In this document: piece by piece, positions 10,428-19,277 of the stretch
Layout of the letters: each line of letters begins with the position of its first letter
How positions within the stretch are numbered: the first letter of the stretch is position 1
Assembly: GCF_023273895.1 (NCBI RefSeq)
Contig: NZ_CP096883.1
Location: 2,046,001-2,110,000 of the forward strand
Length of the DNA: 64,000 nucleotides
Origin: Sphingobacterium sp. PCS056
Lineage (GTDB): Bacteria > Bacteroidota > Bacteroidia > Sphingobacteriales > Sphingobacteriaceae
Reading direction: 5' to 3'
The notes under the pieces: model-generated
Seen by the model: the letters and a program-made list of their open reading frames with translations, nothing else
Database searches by the model: none
What the model was told of the DNA's origin: nothing
Program-made: the position numbers and the translations under genes

Positions 10428-10742
10428 ATGAAAATTAAGAATACTCTCGTAGTTATATTTTACGGTCTAGTTATATTTATTTTAAGAAAAAGTAACGAAC
10501 CATATATTATAGTTTTATGTTACATATTATTAGTTCAGCCGTTTCTATCCATGGCAACTAAATCACTCAATTTAAATCTAGATCAATTTTGGAGCAAAGA
10601 TAAAACTGAGGCGCTAATAAAAGATAAATTGAGGTTAGAGAATCATTTGTTTGATTTATTACTATTTGTCCTGTCTTTATTAGTTTTGATATTTCTGTCA
10701 TGGTATACTTTTACTATTAAGCTATCTTTTTTATTGAAATAG
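10428..10742 (+). CDS. small membrane protein, unknown function
   Basis: The 104-residue product has two or three predicted membrane segments: about residues 7-19, 26-40, and a strong one near 74-100 (FDLLLFVLSLLVLIFLSW). A charged amphipathic stretch (FWSKDKTEALIKDKLRLENH) lies between them. I recognise no family. It lies 79 bp after the unrecognised lipoprotein gene and 49 bp before an insertion sequence. Small helical membrane proteins beside a secreted or surface protein are sometimes immunity proteins, but nothing here proves that. It could be a real gene of unknown role or a truncated one. Confidence 0.55.
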   Translation: MKIKNTLVVIFYGLVIFILRKSNEPYIIVLCYILLVQPFLSMATKSLNLNLDQFWSKDKTEALIKDKLRLENHLFDLLLFVLSLLVLIFLSWYTFTIKLSFLLK

Positions 10743-10851
10743 TAATTATGTATCATTAGAATATAATTATTTATGGTTAAAATTTACCTAATGGAGTTGC
10801 TATATTTGAGTAGACATTAAGTTAAAGTAATTCTATACCTTAACAGAAATT

Positions 10852-11166
10852 ATGTCACGAGAAAGAAAAACGTATCCAAAAGAGTTCAAGCTTATGCTTG
10901 TTGAACTGAGTAATAAACGTACAGATCTGGCTGAGTTAGCCAATGAATTAGATGTTAAGCCCTCATTATTGTACCGGTGGCGGAAAGAGTTTTCTGAAAA
11001 GCAGACCTCCAGCTTCCCGGATAACGGAAAAGTAATTTTGAGCGCAGCGGAACAAGAACTGGCTCAATTGAAAAAAGAGCTTCGGGAAACGCAAATGGAG
11101 CGCGATATTTTAAAAAAGGCTATCAGCATTTTCTCAAGGGGCGACAACAAATATTCGGGTTCATAA
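10852..11166 (+). CDS. IS3-family transposase OrfA (helix-turn-helix protein)
   Basis: The 104-residue protein has the IS3/IS911 OrfA layout: an N-terminal helix-turn-helix (YPKEFKLMLVEL through DVKPSLLYRWRKEF), then a leucine-zipper-like helix (about residues 60-95, LAQLKKELRETQMERDILKKA). It binds the IS ends and dimerises. The frame is intact. Near its 3' end is the slippery heptamer A AAA AAG at 11112-11118, positioned to give a -1 shift into OrfB and produce the OrfAB transposase. Confidence 0.92.
   Translation: MSRERKTYPKEFKLMLVELSNKRTDLAELANELDVKPSLLYRWRKEFSEKQTSSFPDNGKVILSAAEQELAQLKKELRETQMERDILKKAISIFSRGDNKYSGS
11112..11118 (+). promoter_or_regulatory. programmed -1 frameshift site of the IS3 element
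   Basis: The heptamer A_AAA_AAG lies in the OrfA frame exactly as codons TTA AAA AAG. A -1 slip moves into the frame that reads open through FIKAHNKIFVVEKM into OrfB. This is the standard arrangement in IS3-family elements. Confidence 0.8.
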
Positions 11167-12029
11167 AGGCCCACAATAAAATATTTGTTGTTGAGAAGAT
11201 GTGTTCAGTATTTAAGGTAAGCAGGAGCGGATTTTATAGGTGGTTGAAAAGCGGTGCCTCAAAAAGAAGTATTGAAAATGAGTTGATTGAATGTGAGATG
11301 ATGCAGATTTTTGAAAAGAGTAAAAAAACATATGGCAGCCCCCGGATCACTATTGAGCTTAATAAAAACAATATCAAAGTATCACGACCAAGAATAGCTA
11401 GAATGATGCAAAAAGCAAAGCTGAGAAGCATTGTGAAAAAAGATTTAAAGTCACCACTGACTCCCAACATAAATTTCCGATACCAGAAAATTTACTGGAC
11501 CGTGATTTTAAACGGGGGTATTGGGATCGGCCTGGGTATCTGATATCACCTATATCAGAGCCAAGAAAGGCTGGCTGTGCTTGACTACAGTTATAGACCT
11601 TGGTGATCGCAAAATTATAGGCTGGGCATTAAGTGTCACAATGAGGGCTGCTGATACTATAATCCCTGCTTTTAAGATGGCACAAAGCAATCGTCCGATC
11701 ATATAAGAACTAATCTTTCATTCTGATCGCGGAGTACAATACTCATGCGATGAATTCAAATGTCTATTGGATAGAAACCCGATGATAATTAGAAGTATGA
11801 GCAGGAAAGGAAATTGCTGGGATAATAGTGTTGCAGAAAGCTTTTTTAAAACGTTGAAAACCGAGTGTGTATACCAATATAGATTTACTGATAAAGAGCA
11901 GGCCGCACTTATAGTTTTTGAATATATAGAGAGACTTGGTATAACCGCAAAAGATTACATTCTGCGCTGGGATACATGTCCCCAGAAGAATTTGGAAGAA
12001 AATTAATGAAACGAAAGATTGCAGCTTAA
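11118..12029 (+). pseudogene. IS3-family transposase OrfB (DDE integrase), broken
   Basis: Reading across three frames restores a typical OrfB: FIKAHNKIFVV...VSRSGFYRWL, then KFPIPENLLDRDF, WVSDITYIRAKKGWLC (first catalytic Asp), FHSDRGVQYSC (second Asp), NSVAESFFKTLKTE (catalytic Glu), and a C-terminus LHSALGYMSPEEF ending at the TAA at 12027-12029. Breaks are a frame change near 11460, another near 11520, an in-frame TAA at 11704-11706 between PII and ELIFHSD, and a frame change near 11930. All three catalytic residues survive in the DNA, so inactivation is fairly recent. It is an rve-domain transposase remnant. Confidence 0.9.
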
Positions 12030-12245
12030 CTAAATGTTCACTTTATTGTTGCAACTCCACTTTCATCATTTAGTAATATAGTGAAAGGATTGCTTTAGAT
12101 CTGATATACACGTCTATAAAGATATGGGTTCTTTTGTGCGTAATGTATTGCACTACGCTGCAATACAAATAGGAAAGGAGTGCAATATATCTTAAACCTG
12201 TAACCATGGTCTGAAAATAGTGATATCATGGTGAAAATACTATAA

Positions 12246-12288
12246 ACACGGACTTAACACGGACTCACCACGTACTTAACACGGATTC
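12246..12288. repeat. short tandem repeat, ACACGGACTTA-like units
   Basis: Four 10-12 bp units follow each other: ACACGGACTTA (12246), ACACGGACTC (12257), ACCACGTACTTA (12267) and ACACGGATTC (12279). The local base composition is richer in C and G than the flanks. Function unknown. Confidence 0.6.
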
Positions 12289-12869
12289 TTGCAGGATTTA
12301 TGTTGTAAATCGTAAGAATATAGTATGTACAATGGGTGAAGAAAACTCGAATATTCAGCTTAGATTCGTTATACTTGTTCATAAGCTTATAACAATGAAA
12401 ATTAGGTTTATGCCACTTTAAACATTGTTTTTTTAGATATTTAATAAAATGTTATCAACATCCTCAAGGGGTGGATTGGTATAAGCTTGATTTACGTGTG
12501 ATCGTATAACAATGCATCAGCGAGTCCGAGTCAAAAATGAAAATCGCATATTTTTAAGTCTATTTATACGCTTCGATTTGACGATAAAGGGTTCATAAGT
12601 AATCAATAGCATCACGATATCAGATCCAGTAGTATGATTGTACATTGTCATAATAATCATAGGTGTATTATTATATGTTTGCTGATGTAAGTTAATTTTT
12701 AGCCCTGATGGTATTTTGACAAATTCATTTTTTGATCTATTGGAGAGAAAGTGTGATTAAAAAAAATCCGACAGTTGCAAGTTTAATAAAATATAGGGTT
12801 ACATTCTATTGTTGCATCGATAAATTTCTCCTTGTTAATACAAAATTTGATTAAATTGTTGAAAATAAA

Positions 12870-12904
12870 AAAAGGTTTTCAGACGGGGAGAATGAAAACC
12901 TTTT
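12870..12904 (+). terminator. isolated hairpin with T-run, terminator-like or leader-like
   Basis: A perfect 12-bp stem (AAAAGGTTTTCA / TGAAAACCTTTT) encloses an 11-nt purine-rich loop (GACGGGGAGAA). No gene ends just upstream. The sequence after it (ATAACCAATTATAAACC) resembles the AT-rich leader that often precedes SusC-type genes, so it could be an orphan leader rather than a terminator. Confidence 0.4.
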
Positions 12905-13222
12905 ATAACCAATTATAAACCTATTAAGGTGTTGTAAATATATAGTTTTTTTTCATGATTACCAATGTTATTTTTGTTTTTTTTATTATTTTTTTTGAAT
13001 TTTATTGAAAGTGATGGTTATTTTTTTTATTTATCCATCAAATTATGATTTTTTTATTTTTTTTCACTGAATTTTTAGAGAATTTGCTGTTGTGAAATGT
13101 TTTAAAATTAATTTTTTAAAGAATTTTGTTTAATTTTTAATATTAATATGCTTTTTTTTGTTTATTTTTCTAAAAAATCAATTTAAATAGAATATTTTTC
13201 AATAAATATGATGTATTGTTCT

Positions 13223-13264
13223 ATAAAAACAGAAGCCACCTGATGAGGTGGCTTCTGTTTTTAT
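13223..13264 (-). terminator. rho-independent terminator of acs
   Basis: A perfect 19-bp stem (ATAAAAACAGAAGCCACCT and its complement) with a GATG loop, T-rich on both sides, lies 17 bp beyond the acs stop codon. Confidence 0.9.
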
Positions 13265-13281
13265 AAAAATATTAAATTCTT

Positions 13282-15198
13282 TTATTTCTTCAAGTTATCA
13301 GCTCCTTCGATGATAGCGTCAACAACAGCAGGATCTTGTAAGGTAGAAGTATCTCCTAAATTTGATCTTTCCCCTTCTGCAATTTTTCTAAGGATGCGGC
13401 GCATGATTTTTCCAGAGCGAGTTTTTGGAAGATCAGATACAAATTGGATAATATCTGGTTTCGCAATGGCACCAATCAATCTCGTAATCGTCTGCATAAT
13501 ATCTTTACGCGTGCTTTCATCATCGATATGATGGTGTGCGATTACGTAGGCATAAATACCTTGTCCTTTGACAGGGTGTGGATAACCCACTATTGCCGAT
13601 TCGACAACATCAGAGTGCATATTGATCGCATTCTCTACTTCGGCAGTACCGATACGGTGTCCTGAAACATTTAAAACATCATCTACACGGCCAGTGATTT
13701 TGTAGTATCCTTCAGGGTTTCTATAGCAACCATCACCGGTGAAGTACATGTTTTCATAGGTTGCAAAATAGGTTTGACGACAACGCTCATGATCCCCCCA
13801 AGTGGTACGTAACATACCTGGCCATGGGAACTTGATACATAGATTGCCAGAGACATCATTTCCTTCAATCTCTTTTCCATTTTCGTCCATAAGGGCTGGT
13901 TGCACCCCTGGTAATGGCAACATCGCATATCCCGGTATAGTGGGTGAAATCCCAGCCATAGGAGCGATTAAGATACCGCCATTTTCAGTCTGCCACCAGG
14001 TATCAACAATTGGTGCTTTTTCTTTACCCACTTTGCTATTGTACCAGTGCCATGCTTCTTCATTGATAGGCTCTCCAACAGATCCCAGTTTGCGGATGCT
14101 GCTCAGATCTTTACCGTCAATAAACGAATCGCCAAAGGCCATCAACGAACGGATCGCTGTTGGTGCTGTATATAAAATATTGACTTTATACTTTTCAACG
14201 ATATCCCAGAGGCGACCAGCGTCAGGAAACGTTGGTGTTCCCTCAAACATCAATGAAGTAGCTCCCTGCGAGAGTGGACCATAAACAATATAAGAGTGGC
14301 CTGTAATCCAACCAATATCTGCGGTACAGAAATATACTTCTCCTTGCTGATATTGAAATACATTTGAGAAAGTATAACCCGTGTAGACCATGTAACCACC
14401 TGTGGTATGTACGACTCCTTTTGGTTTCCCTGTAGATCCAGAGGTGTAAAGGATAAATAACGTATCTTCCGAATCCATCTCTTCAGCAGGACAAGCTGGA
14501 TTTCCTTGTGTTTCTACTTTCTTGATCTCATCTTCCCACCAGACATCACGGCCTTTGATCATGGATACAGGTGTACGTGTTCTGGTCAATACAATTACTT
14601 TTTCAACGGTATCACATTGCATCAGCGCATCATCTACAATGCTTTTTAATTCCAATACTTTTGGTCCGCGATAGCTACCATCGGACGTAACCACTACTTT
14701 ACATGCTGCATCATTAATACGGTCAGCAATAGATTGTGCTGAAAAACCTCCAAATACGACATTGTGGATAGCGCCGATACGTGCACATGCCAGAGTTGCA
14801 ATGACCAATTCAGGTACCATAGGTAAATAAATACACACACGGTCCCCTTTGCGGATATTGTTATTTTTTAGAACATTGGCAAATTGCTCAACCTTCTGTA
14901 AAAGTTGTTTGTAAGATAAAATACGATGTGCTTCATTTGGATCATTGGGTTCCCAAATAATAGCTGGTTTATCTCCTAAATTATAAATGTGACGATCTAG
15001 ACAATTTTCTGTAATATTTAATTTACCACCTTCGAACCATTTTACATTAGGTTCCGTGAAATTCCAATTCAGAACATTTGTCCATTTTCTTTTCCAAAAA
15101 AAGTTTTCCGCTATCTCTCCCCAGAAAGCTTCCGGGTCTTCTACACTTTTTTTATAAACTTCTTGATATTCTTCAAATGATTTGATTTGTAGACTCAT
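13282..15198 (-). CDS. acs: acetate-CoA ligase (acetyl-CoA synthetase)
   Basis: The 638-residue length fits Acs. It activates acetate with ATP to acetyl-AMP, then forms acetyl-CoA in the cytoplasm. Visible motifs are the N-terminal Acs domain (DPEAFWGEIAENFFWKRKW), the adenylate P-loop YTSGSTGKPKGVVHTTGGY, WWQTENGG, TGDGCYRN, and the C-terminal PKTRSGKIMRR. The Lys there (residue 597) is the catalytic lysine whose acetylation shuts off the enzyme in other bacteria. It stands alone, divergent from the UbiA-like gene, with a 180-bp spacer between them and a strong terminator at its 3' end. Confidence 0.97.
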   Translation of the reverse strand: MSLQIKSFEEYQEVYKKSVEDPEAFWGEIAENFFWKRKWTNVLNWNFTEPNVKWFEGGKLNITENCLDRHIYNLGDKPAIIWEPNDPNEAHRILSYKQLLQKVEQFANVLKNNNIRKGDRVCIYLPMVPELVIATLACARIGAIHNVVFGGFSAQSIADRINDAACKVVVTSDGSYRGPKVLELKSIVDDALMQCDTVEKVIVLTRTRTPVSMIKGRDVWWEDEIKKVETQGNPACPAEEMDSEDTLFILYTSGSTGKPKGVVHTTGGYMVYTGYTFSNVFQYQQGEVYFCTADIGWITGHSYIVYGPLSQGATSLMFEGTPTFPDAGRLWDIVEKYKVNILYTAPTAIRSLMAFGDSFIDGKDLSSIRKLGSVGEPINEEAWHWYNSKVGKEKAPIVDTWWQTENGGILIAPMAGISPTIPGYAMLPLPGVQPALMDENGKEIEGNDVSGNLCIKFPWPGMLRTTWGDHERCRQTYFATYENMYFTGDGCYRNPEGYYKITGRVDDVLNVSGHRIGTAEVENAINMHSDVVESAIVGYPHPVKGQGIYAYVIAHHHIDDESTRKDIMQTITRLIGAIAKPDIIQFVSDLPKTRSGKIMRRILRKIAEGERSNLGDTSTLQDPAVVDAIIEGADNLKK

Positions 15199-15379
15199 AT
15201 TTTGGTTTTATTAATTTCAATCCCTAAAAACGCAATTTGGTTGATTAAACAAGTTCATTAGGAATCAGCTAATTTAGTTTTTTTTGCGACAAAAGGCAAT
15301 TTATAAAATTTATAATTTGAAATTTAACTTTTTTATAACACTATTGTTATATTGCTCATGATATAATAGATTGATCTGT

Positions 15380-16249
15380 ATGGATGTACTAAAAAAAGTA
15401 TATTATTTTTTGATTTTTAGCAATATACTAATTGCTCTTGCAGCGGCTTCACAATGCGTATTGACATATGTGATCTTGGATCAGGAGATCAATGTTTATA
15501 TCGCACTAATTGAAGGGGCGGCGACACTTGCTCTTTATAATTTTAGTTTAATCTTATCCAAACCTCAACATCCCGAAAGATCCATATATGCCCGAACAAG
15601 ATGGGTTTTTAAATACGAACGATTTTTATTGATCAATACCGGTATTGCAGCATGTATATGTATATGGTGTCTTTTTCATATCCATCTTTATGCGATCTTT
15701 TTCTTAGGTATCATCGGGCTTGTGAGTGTATTGTATAGTCTTCCTATCATTCCTTTAAGAGGACGATGGGGGGGATTAAGACAGATTCCAGCAATGAAAA
15801 TTTTCCATATTGCTTTTGTCTGGGTGTTGAGTAGTATATTTTTACCTTATGTCGAGTTGTACAGCAATAATATTTTGGTAAATCTCAATTTATTATATTA
15901 TCTCGCTGGATTGAAGTTTATTTTCTTGATTATCTGTACATTGCCTTTCGATATTCGAGATATCAAACAAGATTCGTACTATCATCTCCGAACATTGCCT
16001 AATATGCTCGGAGAAAGTAGAGCAAAGAGCCTATGCTATTTATTGCTAAGCTTACATAGTCTCTTGATTTTAGGTGCTCCTTATGATCTCGTGCTCAAAA
16101 TGGGGCTTTTACTCACTAATGTAATCATTGTACTTTTATTGAGGTTGATTGTTTTCAAGAGGAACGACCATTATCATTATGCTTATTTATTAGACGTAAG
16201 TTTGGTTCTTCAATTTGTAGTGGTTGTCTTTGTCCAATATTTTGCCTGA
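15380..16249 (+). CDS. UbiA-superfamily-like polytopic membrane protein
   Basis: The product has about 289 residues and seven to nine hydrophobic segments. The segment order and the motif LPFDIRDIKQD (second Asp-rich motif of UbiA prenyltransferases) suggest the UbiA fold. The first Asp-rich motif expected near residues 55-65 is missing: the corresponding stretch reads ALYNFSLILSKP. So it may not be an active prenyltransferase, or it may use a changed site. The ATG at 15380 is preferred over an in-frame TTG at 15371. It is divergent from acs and convergent with the dehydrogenase gene 15 bp away. Confidence 0.7.
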   Translation: MDVLKKVYYFLIFSNILIALAAASQCVLTYVILDQEINVYIALIEGAATLALYNFSLILSKPQHPERSIYARTRWVFKYERFLLINTGIAACICIWCLFHIHLYAIFFLGIIGLVSVLYSLPIIPLRGRWGGLRQIPAMKIFHIAFVWVLSSIFLPYVELYSNNILVNLNLLYYLAGLKFIFLIICTLPFDIRDIKQDSYYHLRTLPNMLGESRAKSLCYLLLSLHSLLILGAPYDLVLKMGLLLTNVIIVLLLRLIVFKRNDHYHYAYLLDVSLVLQFVVVVFVQYFA

Positions 16250-16264
16250 CCGCAATGTAAATGC

Positions 16265-17197
16265 TTATTTATTAAAAAGTGCAATAATCTTTTCAGCAAC
16301 AACATCAGATAGTTTATAATAACTCTCAAATGTCCAGCCTGCTACATGTGGACTTAATAATACATTGTCTCTACTGGCTAAATCAGAAAACCAGGATTGC
16401 TCTGCAAGGGTAGGAAATTTTTCAACAGGTAGCACATCAAAAGCTGCTCCTATGATTTTACCTTCATCCATCGCTTTTAAAACAGCTGGAACTTCAACAA
16501 TGCCCCCGCGAGCTCCCAGCAATAAAAAAAATGGTTTCTTAAAATGAAACAGATATTCTTGATTTATCAACCCTTTAGTTTCTGGAGTTAGCGGGATGTG
16601 AAAACTGAGTACATCCGCCTGTTTGACCACTTCTTCCATAGCAACTTCTTTGGCAAATTGATCTGTAAATCCCGTCTTATATTTATCATAGGCAATCACG
16701 TTAACATCAAATCCTGAAAGCTTTTTTGCCATCGCTTGTCCATTATGACCATAGCCAATGAGTGCAACAGTTCTTCCTTTTAATTCATAGCCTCGATTGG
16801 GTTCTCGACGCCATAGACCATTTTTAATTTCTTGATTTCCGTTGTTGAGATGATTCATTAAAGAAAGTAACATGCCGATCATATGCTCTCCAACAGCGTC
16901 TCGATTTCCCTCATTTGCACTGATGAGTTTAATTCCTTTCGATACAGCATAAGCTTCATCGATGTTGTCCATACCCGCTCCACAGCGTGCGATAAATTGC
17001 AGATTACTTGCTAAATCTATAAACTGTTTGTCAACTTGAAATTTCGATCTGATGACTAATCCGGTATAAGCTACGATTGCATTTTCAGCATCAGTTCTGG
17101 AAAAGTCTGGTTTGTAATCATAAGCAATACCAGCTTGCTCCAATTTTTGAAGAAGTACGGTATGCGCATCATCTACGATTAATACTTTTGTTTTCAT
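16265..17197 (-). CDS. D-isomer-specific 2-hydroxyacid dehydrogenase (NAD-binding)
   Basis: The 310-residue protein has the two-domain layout of this family. The Rossmann motif ALIGYGHNGQAMAKKL lies in the middle. The catalytic triad is visible as Arg in RCGAGMDNID, Glu in NRDAVGEHMIG and His in LSPHVAGWTFESY. It resembles phosphoglycerate dehydrogenase (SerA) but lacks an ACT domain. It oxidises a 2-hydroxy acid or reduces a 2-keto acid with NAD(H); the exact substrate is not clear. It is last in a four-gene operon, 8 bp after the flavoprotein gene. Confidence 0.9.
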   Translation of the reverse strand: MKTKVLIVDDAHTVLLQKLEQAGIAYDYKPDFSRTDAENAIVAYTGLVIRSKFQVDKQFIDLASNLQFIARCGAGMDNIDEAYAVSKGIKLISANEGNRDAVGEHMIGMLLSLMNHLNNGNQEIKNGLWRREPNRGYELKGRTVALIGYGHNGQAMAKKLSGFDVNVIAYDKYKTGFTDQFAKEVAMEEVVKQADVLSFHIPLTPETKGLINQEYLFHFKKPFFLLLGARGGIVEVPAVLKAMDEGKIIGAAFDVLPVEKFPTLAEQSWFSDLASRDNVLLSPHVAGWTFESYYKLSDVVAEKIIALFNK

Positions 17198-17205
17198 TTG
17201 ATTTT

Positions 17206-18351
17206 TTATTTCATAAAATCAACACTTAAAAGTGTTTTCAATTGATGTTGTTTGATTTTCTCTGGAAGTATGGTCATCAGCGTATTTCGAGCCATGATAC
17301 TGATCGGGTTTTGCCATTGTGCGATCTTTCCTATAGTCCAAGAAGTTTCTGTGATATACCGCGTTCTTTTTAATCTCCTTTGTTCGAAATGTTTAAAAGC
17401 TAGCGTGACATCCTCTGTCTTCTTCAATTCGTCCACTAATACGGCTACGTCTTCTATCGCTTGGCAAGCACCTTGTCCCATGTTTGGAGTAGTTGCATGT
17501 CCAGCATCTCCAATAAATAAGATATTGCCTAATGCAAGATGTTTTAGAGGTTTAATATCAATGATATCATTCCAGATGAGTTGTTCGTCTTTTGTTTCGG
17601 CTAACACCTTTGGTATAGGGTCATGGTAATGAGCAAAATTTAGCTTGAGATCCTGAATGGTATAATTGCGATATCGTGCACTATTGGCCTCAGCATTGAT
17701 GCAAGCATACCAATAGATCTTGTTTCCAACAAGTGGAGTCATTCCAAAACGTCCTTTACTACCCCAAGTCTCGAAACCAGTTTTGAGGTTTATATGGGCA
17801 TTGTTAATGGTGGCACGCCAACAGGTATAGCCTGCATATCGAGGAGCTGAATGAGGGATTAATTGCTGCCTGAGTTGAGATTTTACACCGTCGGCAACAA
17901 TCAAATAATCAGTTTTGTGTACAGTTCCATCTTCAAATAAAATGGCAATACCGGCTGGGCCCTCTTCAACTTTGAATGCTCTTTTTCCTAAATGTAAGTC
18001 CGTAATATTTATTTGCTCAAGTAGAAATTGATGTAAATCGGCGCGGTGTATAGCAAAGTTATCCTGTTCATACTGCACGCTGATCTTCTTGGTCTCAGGA
18101 GATGCCAGAATTTTCCCTTGTTCATCTAAGATATTGTAGTTTTCCAAATAATGACCCAGTGGGATGACACCAGCTTTGAGATCTAGATAGTCCAGTGCCT
18201 GTATGGCATTGGCAGCTAATCCAAAACCAGCACCGATACCTGCTAATATTTTTGCACTTTCAAAGATTGATACCTGGATCCCAATCTTATTTAAACCAAT
18301 TGCTGCGGTTAATCCAGCAACTCCACCACCAATTATCGTAAATCTTTTCAC
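17206..18351 (-). CDS. FAD-dependent monooxygenase of the PHBH / kynurenine-hydroxylase type
   Basis: The 381-residue flavoprotein has three group-A monooxygenase signatures: IGGGVAGLTAAIGLNKIGI at the N-terminus (FAD ADP-binding), a DG motif (LIVADGVKSQLRQ), and the GD motif GDAGHATTPNMGQGACQAIED. It would hydroxylate an aromatic or isoprenoid substrate with NAD(P)H and oxygen. The substrate is unknown. It lies 15 bp after a glycosyltransferase gene and 8 bp before a dehydrogenase gene, so it is co-transcribed, though the genes do not form an obvious pathway. Confidence 0.9.
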   Translation of the reverse strand: MKRFTIIGGGVAGLTAAIGLNKIGIQVSIFESAKILAGIGAGFGLAANAIQALDYLDLKAGVIPLGHYLENYNILDEQGKILASPETKKISVQYEQDNFAIHRADLHQFLLEQINITDLHLGKRAFKVEEGPAGIAILFEDGTVHKTDYLIVADGVKSQLRQQLIPHSAPRYAGYTCWRATINNAHINLKTGFETWGSKGRFGMTPLVGNKIYWYACINAEANSARYRNYTIQDLKLNFAHYHDPIPKVLAETKDEQLIWNDIIDIKPLKHLALGNILFIGDAGHATTPNMGQGACQAIEDVAVLVDELKKTEDVTLAFKHFEQRRLKRTRYITETSWTIGKIAQWQNPISIMARNTLMTILPEKIKQHQLKTLLSVDFMK

Positions 18352-18366
18352 ATACAGCGAATTTAA

Positions 18367-19251
18367 TTATTCAATAGTCAAGGTACGATCTTTTTTATTA
18401 ATGCAAAATTTCAATAGACGTTTTTTAAAGGAAGAAATGTGTCGATGATAGGGTGTTTTTATCCATTCTTCGGTATCGATTAGCTCAGCTACATCTTCGG
18501 GCTTATGAGCGGCAAGCAGCAAAGGCATTAAAAAATCTAAAATTTTTTGATGCCACTCCTCTTTATTTCCCCAATAGTGCAGTATCCAAGAATCAGCAAC
18601 TTTTAAATTTCCGTGTTTTTCTAACACAACCGAGAATGCGAATTGTTCTTTTACACGACAAACAATTTTTTGGTCGCACAGTGTATCATTGAATAAAAGT
18701 ACATCATCCAATAATTTGATTTTGTCCTGCTGATTTAATGCGATGATGCCAGAATTCCACATCCGAATCGTATCATCCATCACGATATTATTAATTTTTG
18801 TACCTCGAATGATTTTCCACATCCTCTTATGGTCGTTGGTAATCTGCTTATCCGACAGGAACCGCTCTTTTAAATGAAGAAAATTGTGTCCGGAAGAAAG
18901 CTGACCGATCAGTTGATCTAAAGGTGCAATTGCCATCGTATCTGAATCTAAAAAGATGAGGTGACCATCATCTTTTAAAGCAGCATCTTGCATGGCTTTA
19001 ATTTTAGTCCTATAGAAATATTGAGTAGGGCCTATCCAATTCTCGAATGTCTGAAGATCGATATGGCGAATCTCAATTAACGCTGATAACCACTTATAAT
19101 ATTCAGGATGGTCTGTGTAAATGACATATTTAATTGCTTCGTTTCTAAATTTCACAAGACTGAGCAAGCTGAATATGGTCTGAAGGTGATATGCAAATTT
19201 TTCACCTAAAGCGATATATATAAAAGTGGTCTTCAGATTCATAAAAATCAA
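18367..19251 (-). CDS. nucleotide-diphospho-sugar transferase-like glycosyltransferase
   Basis: The product has 294 residues. The N-terminal half has a GT-A-like fold pattern (TTFIYIALGEKFAYHLQTIF, KYVIYTDHPEYY) and a DxD-type metal/nucleotide-sugar site (LIFLDSDTMAI). Further on come a WNSGIIAL segment and HYWGNKEEW, like GT8-type enzymes. It probably adds a sugar to a surface glycan or lipid. A start three codons later (MNLKTTF, 19242) is also possible. It lies 26 bp downstream of rsmA in the same operon. Confidence 0.8.
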   Translation of the reverse strand: MIFMNLKTTFIYIALGEKFAYHLQTIFSLLSLVKFRNEAIKYVIYTDHPEYYKWLSALIEIRHIDLQTFENWIGPTQYFYRTKIKAMQDAALKDDGHLIFLDSDTMAIAPLDQLIGQLSSGHNFLHLKERFLSDKQITNDHKRMWKIIRGTKINNIVMDDTIRMWNSGIIALNQQDKIKLLDDVLLFNDTLCDQKIVCRVKEQFAFSVVLEKHGNLKVADSWILHYWGNKEEWHQKILDFLMPLLLAAHKPEDVAELIDTEEWIKTPYHRHISSFKKRLLKFCINKKDRTLTIE

Positions 19252-19277
19252 ATCAGGTTAAAAAACAAGATATTAAC

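Larger units (their letters stand above)
10792..12059 (+). mobile_element. IS3-family insertion sequence, decayed
   Basis: The element is bounded by imperfect inverted repeats of about 28 bp. The left end begins TGGAGTTGC at 10792. The right end, read on the other strand from 12059, also begins TGGAGTTGC, and the arms share further matches such as GACATT/GAACATT. Inside are an intact OrfA and an OrfB in the IS3-family arrangement. OrfB is broken by three frameshifts and one stop, so the copy cannot transpose by itself unless a transposase acts in trans. I see no clear 3-4 bp target duplication next to the ends. Confidence 0.88.
12060..13222. other. gene-free stretch with small repeats and T-rich tract
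   Basis: No credible coding frame occurs here on either strand. It contains a 9-bp perfect inverted repeat (TGTATTGCA, 6-nt loop) at 12144-12167, a run of four short ACACGGACTTA-like units at 12246-12288, and a GC-containing hairpin at 12870-12904. From about 12945 to 13200 the + strand is extremely T-rich, with many runs of 7-9 T. The stretch follows the insertion sequence and ends at the acs terminator, and it may be the remains of deleted accessory genes. Confidence 0.6.

Noticed and set aside
10789..12063. Target-site duplication of the IS3 element
   Set aside because: The 3-4 bases next to the inverted repeats (CTAA on the left, CTTT on the right) do not match.
13802..14284. A 160-codon open frame opposite acs
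   Set aside because: It is the antisense shadow of a strongly conserved acs coding region.
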